Assembly (NCBI GenBank): GCA_964477125.1 | Contig: CAYZCZ010000002.1 | Span: forward strand, 1 to 64,000 | Direction of reading: 5' to 3' | Source: DALYDK01 sp964477125 | Lineage (GTDB): Bacteria > Patescibacteriota > Saccharimonadia > Saccharimonadales > CAIOMD01 | DNA length: 64,000 nt | Shown: positions 59,977 through 64,000 of the stretch, in pieces | Position numbering within the stretch: position 1 is the stretch's first letter | How the letters are laid out: each line of letters begins with the position of its first letter | Made by a program: the position numbers and the translations under genes | The notes under the pieces: model-generated | Told to the model about the DNA's origin: nothing | Databases searched by the model: none | The model's input: the letters and a program-made list of their open reading frames with translations, nothing else

Positions 59977-60901
59977 TAGATTTTTTATAATCTATTACGA
60001 ATAATGAACGTCCCATAACCTGATTTTGAATATTAGAAAGATAGAGGCCGAAGACTCCCTGGCCAAGTAGTAATATACCAACTAAAAATACAATTAATAT
60101 GCTCAGCATTGCTGTTCCAGTAAAATCAAGTCCCATTGGATCGTTAAGCAATATTTGTTCTATAAGAATAAATATACCTAAAAAAAATGAGATTGGGGTA
60201 ATTATTATGCCAATTATTCCAAAAAAATAAAGTGGGAATGGAGTCATAGAAACCAAGCCATCTTTGGCCAGTGCCATAAGTTTTACAAAACTGTAGTTTG
60301 GCTTGCCAGCAATTCTTTCAACCGATTTAAAATAAATATACTGCCGATCATACCCAAGCCAATCTATTAAACCCCTTGTGATACGATTATTCTCAGACAA
60401 CTTAACAAATTCTGCTTGAACTTGTTCATCTATTAAACGATAATCTGAGCCCCCTGGAACAATGTTGACCTTAGAAAACATATTAATTGTTTTATAAAAC
60501 ATACGGCCAAACCATGATCTAATAGAATATTTACTATCATCTCGCCTAACACCCACAACTACCGACGCACCATCTTGCCATTTACTTATAAACTGTTCAA
60601 TTAGTTGCGGAGGGTGCTGATTATCTGAATCTATGGTAATGATTGCCTGGCCAGTGGCCGCAAATAATCCGGCTGTTAAGGCTAGCTCTTTCCCAAAGTT
60701 TTTCGATAACTGTAAAAGCTTTATGTTATTACCATCAGCAAATTTTGAGATAATTTGCGCAGAATTATCTGAGCTACCATCATCAACATAAATAATTTCA
60801 AAAGTTTGATTAATTTTTGCTAAACATTTATTAAGATGATTATGAAAAGCCTTTATACCAAGACCTTCATTATATACAGGAATTACTAGTGATATTAACA
60901 T
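59948..60901 (-). CDS. GT2 polyprenyl-phosphate glycosyltransferase (DPM1-like)
   Basis: GT-A fold with two C-terminal membrane helices. LVIPVYNEGLGIKAFHNHLN, FEIIYVDDGSSDNS, QLSKNFGKELALTAGLFAA, TIDSDNQHPPQLI (DxD) and the VGVRRDDSKYSIRSWFGRMFY region identify dolichyl/undecaprenyl-phosphate hexosyl transferases. The two helices (FFGIIGIIITPISFFLGIFI; TAMLSILIVFLVGILLLGQGV) anchor it. Its product, polyprenyl-phospho-sugar, would be the donor for the GT-C-type domain of the coupled fusion protein. 317 aa. Confidence 0.9.
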   Translation of the reverse strand: MLISLVIPVYNEGLGIKAFHNHLNKCLAKINQTFEIIYVDDGSSDNSAQIISKFADGNNIKLLQLSKNFGKELALTAGLFAATGQAIITIDSDNQHPPQLIEQFISKWQDGASVVVGVRRDDSKYSIRSWFGRMFYKTINMFSKVNIVPGGSDYRLIDEQVQAEFVKLSENNRITRGLIDWLGYDRQYIYFKSVERIAGKPNYSFVKLMALAKDGLVSMTPFPLYFFGIIGIIITPISFFLGIFILIEQILLNDPMGLDFTGTAMLSILIVFLVGILLLGQGVFGLYLSNIQNQVMGRSLFVIDYKKSIGFGLEKKQ

Positions 60902-61008
60902 ATTAAAACGCGGTTTATTAACAGATGGCTTTATACGAATTGATTATACCACTCTTGGACCAAAACACCTTAACGTAAAAACTTTTCTGATACTTTTATT
61001 AGGTATCA

Positions 61009-62259
61009 CTAGTCTGTTAGAATTTTTACTAACTCATCTTTCGATACAACTGAAGATTCGTCAGACGTACGTTTTTTAACTTCGTATCTACCAGTTTCTA
61101 ATGTTTTTTTACTAACTACTATTCTATATGGAATTCCGTATAAATCGGCATCACCAAATTTTTCACCAGGCCTAACATCTCTGTCGTCCCAAAATACTTC
61201 AACTCCATTTGCAATCAATAGTTCATATATACCTTTTGCCTCAATAGCAATTTCATTGTCTGTACCCAATTGAGCTAAAAAGACCTTGAATGGCGCAACA
61301 TTTTCCGGCCATACTAAACCTTTTTCATCTGCAAAATGTTCTGCCAATAACCCAACAAGTCTACTAGGTCCAATACCATAGCTACCCATAATTACAGGCT
61401 TAACCTCACCATTTTCATCTGTAAAACGAAGTTCAAGCGGATCACTAAACCTGGTACCAAGTGTAAAAATATTCCCAACTTCTACTGCTTTTTCTTCTGT
61501 TAATTCATCTTTTGTAATCCCAAGCTCATCTAGGACGGCGTCATTATAAACTTCTTCATTTATTGCAATCTTTCGTTCTTTATGGACATATATTGTATCC
61601 TCACCAACGCTACTCAATGTTTGAAATTCATGGCTAAATTTACTAAAGCTTCCTCCACTAGCAAATGTCTTGTAAGTGATGTCACCTAGTCCTAGCCTGT
61701 CATATACTTTGTCGTAAGATTTACTTATAACTTCATAAAACAGGTCATGCTCTTCCTGAGATCTACTAAAGCTATACAAGTCTTTCATCCAAAATTCTCT
61801 ACCACGCATTAAGCCACTTTTTGACCTAAGTTCATTTCTGAATTTTATCTGAAATTGATAAGGATATACCGGTAGGTCTTTGTAACTTGATATAAATCTA
61901 CGCATTAACCATGTCAGTGGCTCTTCGTGTGTAGGGGCAAGTCCAACTTCACTCCCGCCAGCAAGTTCAGTTTTAAACCAAACATCCATGACATTATCAT
62001 CCCAACGATTTGTGGCTTGCCATACTTCTTTTGGTTGCAAGGCTGTTAAGCTAATTTCATTTCCACCAATTGCATCCATTTCTTCCCTAATAATTTGCAC
62101 TACTTTGTCTAACACTCTTTTACCTAATGGTAGAAATGTGTATACCCCAGCCATCTCTTTATTTATGAAACCGGCTTTTATTAATAACTGAGCATTTTTT
62201 GATGTTTCGTCAGCTGGAGTTGTTTTAGTCGTCTTTGTAAATAATTTTGTTGCTCTCAT
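61009..62259 (-). CDS. proS: Prolyl-tRNA synthetase without the large editing insert
   Basis: Charges tRNA-Pro. Class II core: NAQLLIKAGFINKEMAGVYT, FLPLGKRVLDKVVQIIREEM, GLAPTHEEPLTWLMRRF, RNELRSKSGLMRGREFWMKD (motif 2), GSYGIGPSRLVGLLAEHFAD (motif 3) and the anticodon domain (VFLAQLGTDNEIAIEAKGIY). At 416 aa it is ~150 aa shorter than standard bacterial ProRS, and the INS editing domain is reduced to a short insert. TACAAT ends 9 nt before ATG 62259. It follows the CPBP and rseP genes, matching the common rseP-proS neighbourhood. Confidence 0.96.
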   Translation of the reverse strand: MRATKLFTKTTKTTPADETSKNAQLLIKAGFINKEMAGVYTFLPLGKRVLDKVVQIIREEMDAIGGNEISLTALQPKEVWQATNRWDDNVMDVWFKTELAGGSEVGLAPTHEEPLTWLMRRFISSYKDLPVYPYQFQIKFRNELRSKSGLMRGREFWMKDLYSFSRSQEEHDLFYEVISKSYDKVYDRLGLGDITYKTFASGGSFSKFSHEFQTLSSVGEDTIYVHKERKIAINEEVYNDAVLDELGITKDELTEEKAVEVGNIFTLGTRFSDPLELRFTDENGEVKPVIMGSYGIGPSRLVGLLAEHFADEKGLVWPENVAPFKVFLAQLGTDNEIAIEAKGIYELLIANGVEVFWDDRDVRPGEKFGDADLYGIPYRIVVSKKTLETGRYEVKKRTSDESSVVSKDELVKILTD

Positions 62260-62298
62260 ATTTAACTAATTGTACCAAACCATGCCACTAACAAGTAA

Positions 62299-63180
62299 TT
62301 ATTTGCCGGATATAATAAATAGAGCTATGAAAGCTACTAGGTTTTTAAGTGCATGGAGGCCAACACATGCCCATAGATTTTGGGTTTTTTCATATAAGGC
62401 AATTAGTACCATGGACAAAGCAAAGGTATCTATGGCAACGTTCCACTGGCCATGAACAAGCCCAAATATAGAACTTACAAATATTGCCGATGCCAGCATT
62501 ACACTTTTTTTAGCAATGAAGATACAAGCAATAGTTATGGCAAAAATTGCTACCCCAGAAATAAGGTTGTTGGAAAATAAGCTTGCCATGCCAGCCATAA
62601 AAACACCACCAATTAATACTGGTTTATTTTTCCAACCTCTGCTTAGGCCCCTGTAGAAAAATCCACGGAAGACCATTTCTTCGGCTAAAGGTGGAATAAT
62701 CACCAAGCCAATAAATACAATTATTAACTGCCAACCAGCAACCCCTTTAAAGCCTATCTCTTGTTCTTGGCTGGCATCAAACCCGGGTATTAAACTCGCT
62801 AAAGCTAATAAAATAGCGCTAATTAACAAATATAAAATGCCGAACAAAAAAACATAGCCAATATCATTAAGTTTTATTTTTTTAAAACCAAGATTACTAA
62901 AGCCTAGCTTCCTCTTCCATAAGAAAAAATAAAGTACGGCTATCATGGTAGTTGCTGATAATGCCATGAGCCCAAAAGTTGCCCACAGATTATCATCAAG
63001 AAACACCTGAACATCGTCTTTGCCACCAACCAAGTAAACAATTCCAACAGGTAAAAATATAATTACTTGCGATGCCATGTAGGCAACAATGCTTAACCAA
63101 ATTGCCGATTTTGCACCCCACCCTAAAGGTGTCAAATCTCTGGTTGCTTTTAGTTTAGTAATCAATTTTTGTTTTGTCAT
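62299..63180 (-). CDS. CPBP intramembrane metalloprotease
   Basis: About eight membrane helices. CAAX-protease/bacteriocin-processing (CPBP, Abi) motifs are present: PPLAEEMVFRGFFYRGLSR (EExxxR), VSSIFGLVHGQW (FxxxH) and VGLHALKNLVAFI (HxxxN). It may process peptides or prenylated substrates; substrate unknown. ATG 63180 lies 14 bp behind the rseP stop, with an AGG-type ribosome site. 293 aa. Confidence 0.88.
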   Translation of the reverse strand: MTKQKLITKLKATRDLTPLGWGAKSAIWLSIVAYMASQVIIFLPVGIVYLVGGKDDVQVFLDDNLWATFGLMALSATTMIAVLYFFLWKRKLGFSNLGFKKIKLNDIGYVFLFGILYLLISAILLALASLIPGFDASQEQEIGFKGVAGWQLIIVFIGLVIIPPLAEEMVFRGFFYRGLSRGWKNKPVLIGGVFMAGMASLFSNNLISGVAIFAITIACIFIAKKSVMLASAIFVSSIFGLVHGQWNVAIDTFALSMVLIALYEKTQNLWACVGLHALKNLVAFIALFIISGK

Positions 63181-63193
63181 CGTAATGCTTTAC

Positions 63194-64000
63194 CTAATAG
63201 AATCTTTTTACATCTACCACCGTAATTACAATAAATAATAGTATAAGTATAGCAAAGCCCGTACCGTGAATTCGCTCCTCGAGCTGTGGGGTTAACGGCT
63301 TCTTAAGTGCCCTGAAAAGAACCATTACAAAAGCCCTGCCACCATCTAATGCCGGTATTGGCAAAGCATTCATAATTGCCAAAGTTAAGCTTATTACAGC
63401 CATGACAAACAATATAAACTGATAACCCAAAACAGAACCTTGCTGTAATATATTGAAGATTCCAACCGGGCCAGAGACATTTTCACCAGCTTTTGAAGCT
63501 TCTTGTTTGGCCTGATTGCCCTGACCTGTAATGGCGCTTACAAAAGCCTTGCCTATACCAGCCAATGACGAACCTAAAGCTTTTAATGTTAGCCAGGTGA
63601 ATTGGGTACTAGTTCCGGCAGCAACTATTGGGGCAGACCATGTATAGCTTGCTAGTTTAAATTCACTAGGCACAATGCCTATATAACCCTTAGGATTGCC
63701 AGATTTTTTGCTAGCTTCAACCTCCTGGGTTGAAAGCAAACTAACTTTACCATTCACTGTGTCACCTTTATGTATGTATACAATAGGGACAGTCTGGCCC
63801 TGATTAGATTTTGTAGCTTGCCTTAGTTGTTCTTGAGTTTTTACTTCAGCACCGTTAATACTACTAATAATATCGCCGTTTTTTATACCGGTTTTATCAG
63901 CAGGTGAACCTGGCTCTACATTACTTGCTAGTACATCGCTTCGAGTAATTGTTTGGTCACTTTTCACCGTAAACTGATTCTCAACAAGTTGAGGCATACC
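63194..64000 (-). CDS. rseP: RseP-like site-2 protease (M50), 5' end beyond window
   Basis: Membrane zinc protease with a PDZ domain (VLASNVEPGSPADKTGIKNG; DIISSINGAEVKTQEQLRQA) and the C-terminal motif NALPIPALDGGRAF, the conserved LDG box. The N-terminal HExxH helix lies outside the window, so the frame continues past 64000. C-terminal helices follow (FAILILLFIVITVV). In other bacteria it releases anti-sigma factors or cleaves signal-peptide remnants. First known gene of the rseP-CPBP-proS run. Confidence 0.92.
   Translation of the reverse strand, partial: GMPQLVENQFTVKSDQTITRSDVLASNVEPGSPADKTGIKNGDIISSINGAEVKTQEQLRQATKSNQGQTVPIVYIHKGDTVNGKVSLLSTQEVEASKKSGNPKGYIGIVPSEFKLASYTWSAPIVAAGTSTQFTWLTLKALGSSLAGIGKAFVSAITGQGNQAKQEASKAGENVSGPVGIFNILQQGSVLGYQFILFVMAVISLTLAIMNALPIPALDGGRAFVMVLFRALKKPLTPQLEERIHGTGFAILILLFIVITVVDVKRFY

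Overview
The window looks like chromosomal DNA of a Patescibacteria/CPR bacterium, most likely a Candidatus Saccharibacteria (TM7) relative. This is inferred from gene content and protein style, not from a search. It is AT-rich and densely packed, with short proteins, a sigma-region-4/HARE-HTH regulator, a conjugation-type ATPase beside topA and dprA, a Tim44-like membrane protein, two AglD/MprF-type flippases and many small unassigned proteins. The genetic code is standard: ftsE, serS, mraY and the 192-aa gene at 26,008 end in TGA within ATGA overlaps, and prfB (RF2) is present. A run of 100 N at 22,317-22,416 is a scaffold gap. I found no tRNA, rRNA, IS element or CRISPR array.

Layout. 1-530: an edge-truncated membrane-protein gene and, upstream of it on the minus strand, a probable structured ncRNA with its own promoter and terminator. 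531-8,402 (+): dprA, a membrane-protein ORF broken by in-frame TGA and TAG codons, topA, the HARE regulator and the T4SS-like ATPase. 8,431-9,090 (-): a putative nuclease. 9,136-9,974: a gene-poor AT-rich stretch with repeats and hairpins. 9,975-18,311 (-): a reduced dcw cluster (mraZ-rsmH-ftsL-ftsI-mraY-ftsW-murG-ftsQ) without mur ligases, ftsA or ftsZ. 18,655-28,448 (-): small proteins, yvcK, a GH1 glycosidase, a TrmA/RlmD-type methyltransferase cut by the gap, a Tim44-like protein, a NUDIX hydrolase, a four-gene cassette with a flippase, and a rhodanese. 28,658-35,935 (-): glyS, recO, a degenerate receiver and kinase-like pair, xseA-xseB and a second flippase. 35,975-37,481 (+): a THUMP-type tRNA methyltransferase and rpmA. 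37,550-49,408 (-): response regulator, ctpA, a PcsB/CHAP hydrolase, ftsX-ftsE, prfB, an M16 peptidase, secA, hpf and serS. 49,506-64,000: a pilin-like secreted protein (+), then on minus a Cas4-like nuclease, two unassigned proteins, rsmE, paired basic microproteins around a zinc ribbon, a CruF-like protein, lysS, greA, a GtrA/GT-C/PIG-L fusion, a DPM1-like GT2, proS, a CPBP protease and a truncated rseP.

How the genes work together. Envelope growth and division dominate: the dcw genes make and use lipid II, FtsEX next to a PcsB-type hydrolase recalls the pneumococcal FtsEX-PcsB pair, and YvcK, the flippases, GT2 and the PIG-L fusion suggest surface-glycan handling. A second theme is protein export and quality control (SecA, CtpA, RseP, CPBP, M16). 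A third is information processing (four aminoacyl-tRNA synthetases, RF2, HPF, L27, GreA, rRNA/tRNA methylases, TopA, RecO, Exo VII, DprA).

A recurring regulatory feature is a TATAAT-like -10 box ending 6-9 nt before the start codon at about a dozen genes, which predicts leaderless mRNAs. Operon-internal genes instead use Shine-Dalgarno sites or stop/start overlaps. Regulatory sites are best supported at mraZ (four TGGGT MraZ boxes in and near the promoter) and at the ncRNA (TTGACA-17-TATTAT promoter plus intrinsic terminator).
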